A stretch of 64,000 bases of DNA from Psychrobacter faecalis (GTDB taxonomy: Bacteria > Pseudomonadota > Gammaproteobacteria > Pseudomonadales > Moraxellaceae), in NCBI RefSeq assembly GCF_016107575.1, contig NZ_JABAST010000001.1:62001-126000 (forward strand), written 5' to 3'. A program made the position numbers and the translations under genes. Below are positions 46,838-56,172 of the stretch, piece by piece; the stretch's first letter is position 1, and each line of letters opens with the position of its first letter. The notes beneath the pieces are model-generated. The model searched no databases. It was given only the letters and a program-made list of their open reading frames with translations, and was not told the origin of the DNA.

Positions 46838-47626
46838 TTACAATACTCGCCCTGTCCTTAATTCAAACGCCCAATCTTCACGACCATTTGCTAAAGCCAA
46901 TTTAGCTGCTGCTTCATAATCGTAAGGCACTCTAATATGCTCAGTTTGCCACTGCTTACCTTTTTTATTTTCAACACATTTAATAAGAGCGTAACTGGCA
47001 TGGGGCGAATAAGTCTGCATTTTATGCACGATTGGTAAATCATCTTTATAGGCGGGATAGCCAACGCTACCTGTATTAACAACAATTTGTCCTGTCGATA
47101 GCATGACTGTACGCGGAATATGAGTATGGCCACATACGATAACTGAACTGTCGATACCCTTGAGCAATGCTAAAATATCTGTGTTATTACGTAGCGTCGG
47201 CTGCCCTGTTTCTATATTTTCCAATAGATATATCATGTCGTCCGCTGGCGACCCATGACACAGATATATATCGTCATTCAAATGATAATCAAAAGGCAAG
47301 TTCTGCATCCATCTTATCGCCATTTTAGGCAAATCTTTTGTAATGAAAGTCAGCGTAGAATTGCTTTTCATCTCTATTGTCGTAGCTTCATAAATCTGTC
47401 TATCTTGATTACCCCGAATAGTAATAATATCGTCTTGATATTTCGTTAAAAGCTCATACGTGGCTTTAGGCGCAATCGGTCCATATAGAATATCTCCGAG
47501 ATTAACAATTTGGTCAATATCTCGATGTCTGATATCAGCAAGCACAGCTTCAAGCGCAAAGACATTACTGTGAATGTCTGAGATAGCTGCAATAGTATTG
47601 AATTGCTTATTACTAGAATACTCCAT
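46838..47626 (-). CDS. Metallophosphoesterase family protein
   Basis: 262 residues, calcineurin-like fold. Metal-binding motifs: ISDIHSN near 16, NLGDILYGP near 41, RGNQDRQ near 71, CHGSPADD near 123, CGHTHIPR near 165 and NTGSVGYP near 184. This set matches the YfcE/PrpE-like small phosphodiesterase group. Natural substrate unknown. GAGGAAG site before the ATG. Confidence 0.85.
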   Translation of the reverse strand: MEYSSNKQFNTIAAISDIHSNVFALEAVLADIRHRDIDQIVNLGDILYGPIAPKATYELLTKYQDDIITIRGNQDRQIYEATTIEMKSNSTLTFITKDLPKMAIRWMQNLPFDYHLNDDIYLCHGSPADDMIYLLENIETGQPTLRNNTDILALLKGIDSSVIVCGHTHIPRTVMLSTGQIVVNTGSVGYPAYKDDLPIVHKMQTYSPHASYALIKCVENKKGKQWQTEHIRVPYDYEAAAKLALANGREDWAFELRTGRVL

Positions 47627-47690
47627 CCTTTTTTTCTTCCTCGCAAATCACTCCGTTATACACAGACTAACAATAAAAGGAAATAAAAAA

Positions 47691-47713
47691 CCCGACATTT
47701 AAGTAAATATCGG
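47691..47713 (-). terminator. Terminator of the DASS transporter gene
   Basis: Stem CCCGACATTTA / TAAATATCGGG with one G-T pair; on the minus strand followed by TTTTTT, 34 bp past the stop codon. Confidence 0.85.
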
Positions 47714-47746
47714 GCTTTAGGGATTATGATGAACTTAATTGCTAGG

Positions 47747-49168
47747 CTATATTAAGAAAAAATACGCCCACAACCCGACGACTAGGGTAGCAAGAATATT
47801 AAGAATAACACCAACACGTATCATCTCGTTTTGCTTAATCAGCCCCGTACCAAAGACAATCGCATTCGGCGGCGTGGCAACCGGTAACATAAAGGCACAT
47901 GAGGCGCCAATACCGATGACCAAGACGAGCACTTCATGTGGCAGTCCCATTTGCTCAGCAATAGCAGCAAACACTGGTACTAACAAAGCAGCAGAAGCCG
48001 TATTAGAAGCAAACTCCGTCAAGAAGATAATAAATGCCGATACGGCAATCATGACGATAATAAGCGGTGCTGAAGACAGCGCATTGGCAACCGTTTCGCC
48101 CAGTACTAAAGACGCACCTGATACTTTCAAAATCGTCGATAGCGCGATACCGCCACCGAACAGCATGAGTACGCCCCAATCGGTATTATCAGACACTTGC
48201 TTCCATGACACCAAACCCAAGCTCACTACAGCAGCAGCAGCGGATAAGGCAATTACGGCATCAGTATCCGTGATATCTAATGCAGCGCCGATTTTTTTGG
48301 AAAATATCCAACTAAGGGCGGTAATGATAAAGACGATAATCGTCACTATACGCGGTTTATTCCAAGCGATAGGCTCGTCTTCACGCAGTACAATCTTACG
48401 GTTTAGATTTGGTTTTAAATACACATACATGGCACCCAATAATAATGGCAAGAGCACCAACATCATCGGTATACCAAACTTCATCCAGTCTACAAACGCA
48501 ATATCAAGCGCCTTTGCGGCAATAGCGTTTGGCGGCGAACCAACAATCGTACCCAGACCACCAAGACTCGCTGAATAAGCAATACCCAGTAATACGAAAA
48601 CAAAGGTGCCACGGTCTTTTTCACGGTCAACTTGGGTCAAAATACCGAGTGCTAGTGGCAACATCATCGCCGCGGTCGCAGTATTCGATATCCACATCGA
48701 CAAAAACGCTGTCACACCAAATATCAAAAATACTGCCGTGCTGAGCTTACCGCCTGACATCGATAAAATCTTCAACGCAATTTTTTTATCCAGTTGCTGT
48801 ACATGTAGTGCTGCAGCTAAAGCAAAACCACCAAAGAATAAATAAATCGTCGGATTGGCAAAGCTTTGTAAACCAATCTCCGCATCAAACTCTGGAATGC
48901 CAATCAACGCACCAACGACGACGACCAAAAGCGCCGTAATCGTAACGTGTACCGCCTCTGTCAACCACAGCACCCCGATGAAAAACAACATCGCAAGGCC
49001 TTTATTGGCATTGATATCAAACGGCAAAACGTTATAGATAATCATACTGATAACCGCCGCAATAGCGACCACTATCAACCCTTTACCTGTACCTTTTGGA
49101 AAGGTATCGGTAAATAAATACTCGTTGCCATCATCAGGAAGATGGCTATCTAGTTTTTGCTCTGACAT
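47747..49168 (-). CDS. DASS/SLC13-family sodium:dicarboxylate symporter
   Basis: 473 residues with about 11-12 membrane segments. Two substrate- and sodium-binding SNT motifs: WISNTATAAMMLPLA near 160 and EFASNTASAALLVPVFA near 395; YSASLGGLGTIVGSPPNAI and ATPPNAIVFGTG are also family marks. Imports C4-dicarboxylates such as succinate, fumarate or malate with sodium. AAGGACA site before the ATG. Monocistronic. Confidence 0.9.
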   Translation of the reverse strand: MSEQKLDSHLPDDGNEYLFTDTFPKGTGKGLIVVAIAAVISMIIYNVLPFDINANKGLAMLFFIGVLWLTEAVHVTITALLVVVVGALIGIPEFDAEIGLQSFANPTIYLFFGGFALAAALHVQQLDKKIALKILSMSGGKLSTAVFLIFGVTAFLSMWISNTATAAMMLPLALGILTQVDREKDRGTFVFVLLGIAYSASLGGLGTIVGSPPNAIAAKALDIAFVDWMKFGIPMMLVLLPLLLGAMYVYLKPNLNRKIVLREDEPIAWNKPRIVTIIVFIITALSWIFSKKIGAALDITDTDAVIALSAAAAVVSLGLVSWKQVSDNTDWGVLMLFGGGIALSTILKVSGASLVLGETVANALSSAPLIIVMIAVSAFIIFLTEFASNTASAALLVPVFAAIAEQMGLPHEVLVLVIGIGASCAFMLPVATPPNAIVFGTGLIKQNEMIRVGVILNILATLVVGLWAYFFLI

Positions 49169-49534
49169 AAAATGTCCTTATTTTCCCCAAAGACAGTGTA
49201 AAAAACCTAAAATAAAAGCGTACTTTGGCAACTTACCCTTCATCAATCGGTAACCGCAAAAAACACGCCGTCATCATAGCAGATATATAACAAAAAACTG
49301 ACTTAAGAGTGCTGCTAATAATTTTGCAATAAATGTGGTTATAGAAAAATTAAGCAGGAATCCGTGTGATGTATGGTTACACATCGTCACTAAACAAACG
49401 TACACCGTGTATGTACAAGCGTACAGTGCTATCTCATACTAAATAAGTTAATTAAAACTAAAAGCCGATAAATTTACCCATTATATTTTTATTGGACTTT
49501 ATTGGACATTGATAAAAACAAACAGGAATATGTT
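49169..49534. other. Intergenic region upstream of the small acidic gene
   Basis: About 366 bp between divergent genes. Near 49360-49425 there are several short GTACA/TGTAC-like and GATGT/ACATC repeats, partly inverted, which could be an operator, but none forms a long stem. Nothing else seen. Confidence 0.3.
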
Positions 49535-49696
49535 ATGCCAAATTCAAACAAAACCGATTCGACCACAAAAATGGCGCCAAAAGACATCAATCAAGATGGC
49601 TTGGATAAAAAAGATCAGCAGCGTACCGACGACTCCGCATTAGATATGATGCAAGGGTTACATGAACATGAAGATCACGAAGAAGACGATAAGTAG
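49535..49696 (+). CDS. Small acidic hypothetical protein
   Basis: 53 residues, rich in Asp, Lys, Asn and Gln with a His/Glu/Asp tail (HEHEDHEEDDK) that might bind metal. No family recognised, no membrane segment. AGGAA 7-8 nt before ATG 49535 supports this start over an in-frame upstream TTG (49502). Ends 36 bp before the 132-bp mobile element. Confidence 0.6.
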   Translation: MPNSNKTDSTTKMAPKDINQDGLDKKDQQRTDDSALDMMQGLHEHEDHEEDDK

Positions 49697-49731
49697 TTTG
49701 TCTCGTTAAGCTTATTTGAATTAGAAAATTA

Positions 49732-49863
49732 GGTGGTGTTCTAAAAAGTATGCTGGCGATAAAAGTCAATAAGAAATCTATGCTAAGTTCTCTGATTCTA
49801 TAGGGCTTTCAAGGCTTCAAGAATTGTTCAGATCTTAATCAGCATACTTTTTGATACACCACC
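49732..49863. mobile_element. 132-bp MITE with 24-bp inverted ends and 8-bp target duplication
   Basis: Left end GGTGGTGTTCTAAAAAGTATGCTG and the complement of the right end differ at only two or three positions. Both sides carry the same 8 bases GAAAATTA (49724-49731 and 49864-49871), a perfect target duplication. No coding capacity, so it must have been moved by a transposase encoded elsewhere. An 8-bp duplication is seen in several IS families; the AT-rich target would fit IS1595, unproven. Confidence 0.9.
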
Positions 49864-49875
49864 GAAAATTAAAAT

Positions 49876-49910
49876 AAAAAGCGCTCATCAAGCAGATGGG
49901 CGCTTTTTTT
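49876..49910 (-). terminator. Terminator overlapping the end of the DUF1275 gene
   Basis: AAAAAGCGCTCATC / GATGGGCGCTTTTT stem with one G-T pair, T-rich on both sides. The stem includes the last codons and stop of the minus-strand gene. Confidence 0.8.
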
Positions 49911-50586
49911 GTCTCGGCTGTCTTTTTTCTGGCAAACGGTCTGACATATAGTTATAGAAAAAAGCTGCACTCAAAACAATGCTAATAGGGACAAATAACG
50001 CGCCATAGCCAACTTTGGCATATAAAAACGCCCCGACGGCGCCGCCACCGCAAAAGCAGTACCAAATAATCGCTTGAAAGCCCAATGTAGGCTTGCTGAT
50101 ACGCCGTCCCGCCAGCCAGTTACCGATGGCAGCGCCCATATCAGAGGTCAGACCGGTCAAATGGGTGGTACGAATAACCGCGCCGCTATAGGTAGCGACC
50201 ATCGCATTCTGTAAGCCGCACGCCATCGCCGCTGCCAATTGTCCTAAGTAATCATGCTGCTGATATAACCAATAGCTAATCAATAATAGCGCCGCTTCTA
50301 TATACAGCGCACTGCCGTAACGCCGACCGAGCTTTAATGATCGTTGCCCAATCACAAAACCGCTTAATATTGCCCCAGCCAAAAAAGACAGCAGCAAAGC
50401 ACCGATATATAAAATACTGCGACCGTCTAAATGCGCAATCGCCGCTGAAAACAGGCTGACGTTTCCGGTCACATGCGAGACGGATAAATTGGTAAAGCCC
50501 ATTAATGCGGCGGTATTGACGCAGCCTGCGCTAAATGCCAGTACAGCGCCGCCCCACAATATCCATTTTGGTAATCTGGTTATCAT
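49888..50586 (-). CDS. DUF1275 (YoaK-type) membrane protein
   Basis: 232 residues with about six membrane segments. Family features: SAGCVNTAALMGFTNLSVSHVTGNVS near 19-44 and GLQNAMVATYSGAVIRTTHLTGLTSDMG near 124-151. Function unknown; related proteins are found across bacteria. The basic C-terminal tail (RQPRQKKRPSA) is encoded within a terminator hairpin. Confidence 0.88.
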   Translation of the reverse strand: MITRLPKWILWGGAVLAFSAGCVNTAALMGFTNLSVSHVTGNVSLFSAAIAHLDGRSILYIGALLLSFLAGAILSGFVIGQRSLKLGRRYGSALYIEAALLLISYWLYQQHDYLGQLAAAMACGLQNAMVATYSGAVIRTTHLTGLTSDMGAAIGNWLAGRRISKPTLGFQAIIWYCFCGGGAVGAFLYAKVGYGALFVPISIVLSAAFFYNYMSDRLPEKRQPRQKKRPSA

Positions 50587-50634
50587 ATTCGTTGCCTAAT
50601 GGCCCAACACCAAAAAGCCCTTATTATAACCAAA

Positions 50635-50656
50635 AAAGACAGCCAATTGGCCGTCT
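50635..50656 (-). terminator. Terminator of fabI
   Basis: On the minus strand GACGGCC-AATT-GGCTGTC followed by TTTTTT, 40 bp after the fabI stop. Confidence 0.8.
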
Positions 50657-50695
50657 TCTCTACTGCTTAACTCATATTAACTTTGCTTACAAACA

Positions 50696-51502
50696 TTATT
50701 TTGTCTCATCAAGCATCATTAATTGCTCGCTGATGGCAACGGTATTAAAACCTGCATCCACAAACATAATCTCACCGGTGATACCAGATGCCCACGGTGA
50801 TAGTAAAAATAGCGCCGCATTACCGACTTCGGTCTGGGTAATATTACGCTGTAACGGGGCGATTTTTTCACTGATATCGAGCATTTTACGGAACGATTTG
50901 ATGCCGCTTGCCGCAAGGGTACGAATAGGACCAGCAGAAATCGCGTTGACACGAATACCTTCACCGCCCATCGAGGTAGCAAGGTAGCGCACACTGGCCT
51001 CTAAACTGGCTTTTGCCATGCCCATGACGTTGTAATTTGGCAATACGGAAATACTGCCTTCATAGGTCAAGGTCAGCATAGAACCATGACGCATGGCTAG
51101 CAGCGCGCGTGCTTCTTTGGCCAAGGCCACAAAGCTATAGCTTGAGATATCATGAGCAATTTGGCTGCCTTCACGGGTAGTGGCATTGACGAAATCGCCA
51201 TCTAACTGGTCCATCGGCGCAAAGCCAATCGCGTGGACAACACCATCAATACCATCGCCCCAATGCGCGGTCACTTGCTCAAAACATGCAGCAATCGATT
51301 CATCTGATGCCACATCACACTCAAGCACTAAATCCGCTTCAAAGGCTTCGGCGGCCATATCGACACGTTTTTTAATTTTGTCATTGGGATAAGTCAAAAT
51401 TAACGATGCGCCTTCACGGTGCAGCGCTTCAGCGATTGCCCAAGCGATAGAAAGTTTGCTTGCGATGCCGGTGACGACAAAGCGTTGTCCTTGTAGTAAC
51501 AT
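50696..51502 (-). CDS. fabI: Enoyl-[acyl-carrier-protein] reductase (NADH) FabI
   Basis: 268 residues, short-chain dehydrogenase fold. N-terminal GxxxxxSIAWAIA nucleotide loop ([22 protein letters not shown]), HAIGFAP, and the FabI catalytic pattern Y-X6-K in [30 protein letters not shown] follows. Last step of each fatty-acid elongation cycle and the triclosan target in other bacteria. AGGGAA site before the ATG. Monocistronic. Confidence 0.96.
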   Translation of the reverse strand: MLLQGQRFVVTGIASKLSIAWAIAEALHREGASLILTYPNDKIKKRVDMAAEAFEADLVLECDVASDESIAACFEQVTAHWGDGIDGVVHAIGFAPMDQLDGDFVNATTREGSQIAHDISSYSFVALAKEARALLAMRHGSMLTLTYEGSISVLPNYNVMGMAKASLEASVRYLATSMGGEGIRVNAISAGPIRTLAASGIKSFRKMLDISEKIAPLQRNITQTEVGNAALFLLSPWASGITGEIMFVDAGFNTVAISEQLMMLDETK

Positions 51503-51839
51503 AATAGTTCCCTGTAAATCGATTTAAATGACAGATTATTTTTAATAGCTCGCTCATAAATAGCGAGTGAAAACACAAATTAAAAGATGACCCATTATAC
51601 ACGAATTGATTTAAGTAAACACTCGTATACTGTATTTACTTACACGCTATAAACGCTTAATCTCCTTTCATAGTAATAGCTAATATGGATAAAACGATTA
51701 TCTACTGAGCATAGCAGTATGAAGTTAAGTGGATTTCAAGTATAATCACAGCCCTCCCAGCTTGCACAATTTTTATAAAAATCCTTTACAACCATTGTTT
51801 GTAAACAAGGATTAGCGTTAAGCTACACCCACATTTTGG
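51503..51839. other. Divergent intergenic region fabI / folE
   Basis: About 337 bp, AT-rich, promoters for both genes. A TATAAT hexamer (AAGTATAATCAC) lies near 51741-51746 upstream of folE but has no good -35 partner. Nothing else recognised. Confidence 0.35.
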
Positions 51840-52451
51840 ATGGCTGCCAAACTTATGAGCAATACCCCAACAATAGCAACAGATTTTCAAGAAAGTGTTG
51901 AATCCTATCGTCAGCTAATCACTTCAACTGGCGAAGACTTAGAGCGTCCTGGCTTACAAGATACTCCAATACGCGCGGCAAAAGCGTTTGCGCATTTGAC
52001 GCAAGGCTATCATCAAAGCTTGGAAGAAGTGGTCAATGGCGCGGTATTTCCTTCGACCAATCGTGAATTGGTCTTGGTGCAAAACATTGAATTTTATTCA
52101 TTATGTGAACATCATATGTTGCCATTTCATGGCGTCGCGCACATCGGTTACTTGCCCAATGGTCAAGTATTAGGGCTGTCAAAATTCGCCCGTATCGTTG
52201 ATATGTTTGCTCGTCGCTTGCAAATTCAAGAGAATTTAAGCGAACAAGTAGCACAAACGATTATGGATGTGACAGGTTGCCGCGGTGTGGCAGTGGTTAT
52301 GGATGCAGCGCACATGTGCATGATGATGCGCGGCGTTAACAAGCAGCATTCAACCACGCGCAGCACAGCGATGCTGGGCGAGTATGTACACGACAATCAA
52401 GCCCGTAATGAGTTTTTAGATGCGGTGCCAAAGCGTAAACCTGCGTTTTAA
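51840..52451 (+). CDS. folE: GTP cyclohydrolase I
   Basis: 203 residues. [12 protein letters not shown] carries zinc-binding Cys and His residues, [22 protein letters not shown] the substrate helix, and [21 protein letters not shown] the second zinc Cys; [12 protein letters not shown] is the C-terminal mark. Converts GTP to dihydroneopterin triphosphate, first step of folate synthesis. A second ATG at 51855 (MSNTPT) is possible; no strong ribosome-binding site decides. Confidence 0.96.
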   Translation: MAAKLMSNTPTIATDFQESVESYRQLITSTGEDLERPGLQDTPIRAAKAFAHLTQGYHQSLEEVVNGAVFPSTNRELVLVQNIEFYSLCEHHMLPFHGVAHIGYLPNGQVLGLSKFARIVDMFARRLQIQENLSEQVAQTIMDVTGCRGVAVVMDAAHMCMMMRGVNKQHSTTRSTAMLGEYVHDNQARNEFLDAVPKRKPAF

Positions 52452-52501
52452 TATCGTTTAAAATAAAACCAGTGCTAGTTATAAGCAACAGAGAAGTAAA
52501 G

Positions 52502-52541
52502 AAAAAGAGCACATTGTTGATATCGCAATGTGCTCTTTTTT
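52502..52541. terminator. Bidirectional terminator folE / alcohol dehydrogenase
   Basis: AAAAAGAGCACATTG / CAATGTGCTCTTTTT, perfect 15-bp stem with a 9-base loop between convergent genes. Confidence 0.92.
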
Positions 52542-52586
52542 ATTTTTAGAGATTGATCATCGGACTTATTAAGTAGCTTAAATAAC

Positions 52587-53897
52587 TTAAGCAACCTTAT
52601 CAGTTTTTGCATCACGACTGGCGTGCTCATCACTGGCTTGCTTAATCTTGGTTAAAATATCCTTAATCTCAGCAGCAGATAGATAAGTCGGCACCGCATA
52701 AGTATCGCTGACTTCTTTTGCCGCGGCTTTGGCAATATCATTAAAATCACTGCTTTGCATATTTTTAACGGTTGGATCGATATTTAAGGTAGCAATCAGC
52801 TCGCGTACTTGTGCGATGAGACTATCGGCAATATCGCTATCACTCTTGTCAGCTTGACCCGATTTGACCATACCAGTCTTGCGAGCTAACTCTGCCAATC
52901 TTTTTTTGCTGCCTTTGCGATTGACGTCAAGCACATATGGTAAGACGATGGCATTGGCACGACCGTGGGGGATACTATAGTGCGCCCCCAACTGGTGAGC
53001 GATAGCATGAACGTAACCTAGACCGGCTTTATTAAAGGCGATACCGCCGTAATGAGCGGCGATACCCATCTCTTCACGTGCTTTCAAGTTGCCGCCATCT
53101 TTATAAACCAGTGGTAGGTTTTGCATTACAGTTTTAACTGCAGAAGCCGCATAATAATCGGTCTCGACGCTAGCATTGGCACTCATCCACGCTTCTAAAG
53201 CATGGGTTAAGACATCGATACCGGTATCTGCTGTGATATGCGCCGGCATGCCTTTCATAATAATCGGATCGATAGCCGCTGCTAATGGCACCATTCTTGG
53301 GTCGATAGATAGGGCTTTTTGATGCGTTTTGTCATCTGACACCACCGCACCCAACGTCGCTTCTGAACCGGTGCCAGCTGTGGTTGGAATACAATAAAGC
53401 GGAACCGAAGGTTTTCTGGCTTTCAAGATACCGATAAGCTGTTTTGGCTTGCAGTTATTGCCTTGTGACATGGCAATCATTTTAGCCGCATCAATAACCG
53501 AGCCGCCACCGATGGCAATAATTGAGTCGCACTTAGCGTCGACAGACTTGCGCAATCCCTCTTCGACGACTTTAAAAGTAGGATCTGGGGTAATGCCGTC
53601 GTAGATTTTATAGCTGATATTTTTGCTATCTAGATAATCTGTGACTTTAGCAGGGATACCAAGTTTGTTTAATACCGCGTCCGTAACGATAAAAACATTG
53701 GTATTGCCTTCATTGATGAGCATGTCACACAAATCTTCACACGAGGTCTCACCGACAAACAACATCGGTCTTCTGACTGGCACTACGTAAGAAAAGGCTT
53801 TTAGTACTTTGGCACGCGTCTTAGCAACCGCCAAATAACCAGCGTGTTGTAAGCCTGTACTACTGACCAATTTAGAAATAGTATTTTGTTTTTTCAT
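52587..53897 (-). CDS. Iron-containing alcohol dehydrogenase
   Basis: 436 residues from the chosen ATG. NAD-binding GGGSVIDAAKMIA near 131-143; metal ligands Asp in DTGIDVLTHALEAW and His residues in YVHAIAHQLGAHYSIPHGRANA. Fe-ADH family (PF00465), oxidising alcohols or reducing aldehydes; the substrate is unknown. A longer frame from 53993 adds a hydrophobic 32 residues that does not match the family. Start 53897 has AAGGA 11 nt upstream. Confidence 0.88.
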   Translation of the reverse strand: MKKQNTISKLVSSTGLQHAGYLAVAKTRAKVLKAFSYVVPVRRPMLFVGETSCEDLCDMLINEGNTNVFIVTDAVLNKLGIPAKVTDYLDSKNISYKIYDGITPDPTFKVVEEGLRKSVDAKCDSIIAIGGGSVIDAAKMIAMSQGNNCKPKQLIGILKARKPSVPLYCIPTTAGTGSEATLGAVVSDDKTHQKALSIDPRMVPLAAAIDPIIMKGMPAHITADTGIDVLTHALEAWMSANASVETDYYAASAVKTVMQNLPLVYKDGGNLKAREEMGIAAHYGGIAFNKAGLGYVHAIAHQLGAHYSIPHGRANAIVLPYVLDVNRKGSKKRLAELARKTGMVKSGQADKSDSDIADSLIAQVRELIATLNIDPTVKNMQSSDFNDIAKAAAKEVSDTYAVPTYLSAAEIKDILTKIKQASDEHASRDAKTDKVA

Positions 53898-54181
53898 AGG
53901 TATAAAAATCCTTTTTAATAATGCTAATACTAGCAACAACGACAACTTAAAGCAGTGATTCATCACCGCAGTCAAAATAAAAAATGCTGTCAAAACAAAA
54001 GCACGGTGAATAAAAATACTGCATCAGCGTCTACATAAAGCAGACTACTGTTTAAACTTATTGTACCACCGCCATTTTTAGGATGTCATGATTATTATGA
54101 ACTGCGATGTTCTGGTTATTTAGCGTCGCATCTTTACTTATACAAAGAAAATCAGCCATCAACTTGCTTCTTTACGAAAAC

Positions 54182-54424
54182 TTAAAATAGTCTCAGTAGC
54201 GACTTGTTGTAGGTTCGTTCAGGCTTTTTACCCACGCGCTTTTCTCCCCAACTAGGATCCCCATCCTATTCAATCAATTCGACAAATTCTCTAGGTAGAT
54301 TTACAGAAACGCCACCAAGATCGCCAATGGCATATTTTTCTTCTGTATTAGCTACGGTTGAACTATCCGAACAACCACTAAGCGATAGAGCGCTAGATAA
54401 AAGCATCAAGCATAATTTTCTCAT
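54182..54424 (-). pseudogene. Small lipoprotein gene interrupted by an in-frame stop
   Basis: ATG at 54424 opens MRKLCLMLLSSALSLSGCSDSS, a clear lipoprotein signal with lipobox LSGC. The frame reads to TAG at 54266-54268 (52 residues), then continues open in the same frame with DGDPSWGEKRVGKKPERTYNKSLLRLF to TAA at 54182. The downstream part keeps protein-like composition (Trp, Gly, charged), so the TAG looks like a recent nonsense mutation. Alternatively the 52-residue form is functional. Lies 34 bp downstream of yejF on the same strand. Confidence 0.55.
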
Positions 54425-54458
54425 GATTTTTACTTATAATAATTGATAGCGTTTATTG

Positions 54459-56171
54459 TTATAAGGAACTCGCCTGCAACAGCTGCTGCGCGTACGGGTG
54501 CTGTGGATTATTAAACACATCTTCGCTAGGGCCCGACTCAATACACACGCCGTCTTTTATCACCATCATATGCTGGCATAAGGCGCGGACTACTTTTAAA
54601 TCGTGGCTGATAAACACATAGCTGACTTGCAATTTTGCTTGAATTTCCCGTAGCAAGTTGACCACCGTAACCTGCGTGGTGCTATCAAGCGCCGACGTTG
54701 GCTCATCTAATATCAATAAACTTGGCTGCATAATAAGGGCACGCGCAAGGGCGACGCGCTGACGCTGACCGCCCGATAACTCATGCGGATAACGCTGCGC
54801 AAACTCCGCTGGTAGATGCACAGTCGCCAAACTATCCATCACTGCTTGCTGGCGTTCTGCTTTATTGACACCTTGTACTAACAGCCCTTCTTCGACGATT
54901 TGCATGACCGTCATACGTGGATCGATACTGGCAAAGGGGTCTTGAAACACCATTTGAATTTGCGCGCGCAAGGTGCGCAAATGACGTTTGGACAATGCCG
55001 TCATGTCCTGTCCATTGACCATTATCTGACCACTGACACGCGCTTGATTGCTGAGTAATTGGCTTAGCGCAAGGGCAATGGTGGTTTTACCAGAGCCTGA
55101 CTCACCAACGATACCCAACGCCTGCCCTTTCTGCAGGGTCATATCGACATCTTTTACCGCATCAAACCAACGTTTGGTGCCGCCAAACAAGCTTTTTTCA
55201 ATAGGAAATTTTACTTGTAGGTTACTGACTTGCAATACGGTTGGTAACTGACTTTCATCATCCAATAAACTGAGTGCTTGCCCGAAATCTTGCTTGATAA
55301 GCGAGCGGGTATAGTCCGCTTTAGGCTGGCTAAATACTGCTGCCGTTTGCCCTTGCTCAATCGTGTGTCCTTGGCGCATGACGATGACGTCATCGCTATA
55401 GCGCCTGACCAGATTGAGATCATGGCTGATTAATATCATTGCCATATTATGCTGACACTTAAGGTTATCTAACAGGGTTAGAATCTCATGTTGCAAGGTC
55501 ACATCAAGCGCGGTCGTCGGTTCATCAGCGATTAAAACATCAGGCTGCTGCGCCAATGCCATGGCAATCATGACCCGTTGGCGTTGACCGCCTGATAACT
55601 CATGTGGATAGCGATTTAGCTTATCAGCAGGGTCGTTGATATTGACATCGTTTAATAAAGCGATACTTTTTTCGCGCCACTGTTTTTTGGGGGCGCCCCT
55701 GATACGCAAGGATTCTGCAATTTGTTTGCCGACCGTATGTAGTGGGTTTAGCGCCGTCATCGGCTCTTGAAACACCATACCGATACGCTGCCCACGAATA
55801 GAGCGCAGCGCCACATTTCGCCCTTTGTCATTGGTAATTGGCAGCGCACTCATGTCTTTGGCGTTTGCTAGCTGCACTTCACCGCTAACCGTCAAACTGT
55901 CCGGTAGCAAGCCTAATAGCGCAAGACTGGCAATCGACTTACCAGAGCCCGACTCGCCTACTATCGCTAATGTCTGCCCTTGCCGTAGCTCGTACGATAG
56001 CTTATCGACCAGAACCATGCCTGCGTCCGTGACGATGCTAAGTTTATCTACGCTCAGCATGAGCTTATTTTGGCTATTGCTATGACTATCATTTGAATGG
56101 GCATTTTGCTCATTAGCACTTTGCTCAGTAGTGGTCGTCATATTAGCGGTTATTATTTTATCAGTTGTCAT
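54459..56171 (-). CDS. yejF: Microcin C/peptide ABC importer ATP-binding protein YejF
   Basis: About 570 residues with two fused ATPase domains, each with Walker A GESGSGK(S/T), signature LSGGQRQR and Walker B (VLIADEPTTALD, LLILDEPTSALD). This two-domain layout is typical of YejF. ATG 56171 overlaps the end of yejE (TGATATG type); the longer frame from 56216 would run deep into yejE. Powers the YejBE permease. Confidence 0.93.
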   Translation of the reverse strand: MTTDKIITANMTTTTEQSANEQNAHSNDSHSNSQNKLMLSVDKLSIVTDAGMVLVDKLSYELRQGQTLAIVGESGSGKSIASLALLGLLPDSLTVSGEVQLANAKDMSALPITNDKGRNVALRSIRGQRIGMVFQEPMTALNPLHTVGKQIAESLRIRGAPKKQWREKSIALLNDVNINDPADKLNRYPHELSGGQRQRVMIAMALAQQPDVLIADEPTTALDVTLQHEILTLLDNLKCQHNMAMILISHDLNLVRRYSDDVIVMRQGHTIEQGQTAAVFSQPKADYTRSLIKQDFGQALSLLDDESQLPTVLQVSNLQVKFPIEKSLFGGTKRWFDAVKDVDMTLQKGQALGIVGESGSGKTTIALALSQLLSNQARVSGQIMVNGQDMTALSKRHLRTLRAQIQMVFQDPFASIDPRMTVMQIVEEGLLVQGVNKAERQQAVMDSLATVHLPAEFAQRYPHELSGGQRQRVALARALIMQPSLLILDEPTSALDSTTQVTVVNLLREIQAKLQVSYVFISHDLKVVRALCQHMMVIKDGVCIESGPSEDVFNNPQHPYAQQLLQASSL

Positions 56172-56172
56172 A

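Noticed and set aside
47739-48578. 279-codon frame antisense to the DASS transporter
   Set aside because: Complete overlap with a strongly supported gene; Ser/Thr/Ala-rich mirror of a membrane protein.
52587-53993. Hydrophobic N-terminal extension of the Fe-alcohol dehydrogenase
   Set aside because: The added 32 residues would be a signal-like segment not expected for this cytoplasmic family; ATG 53897 fits better.
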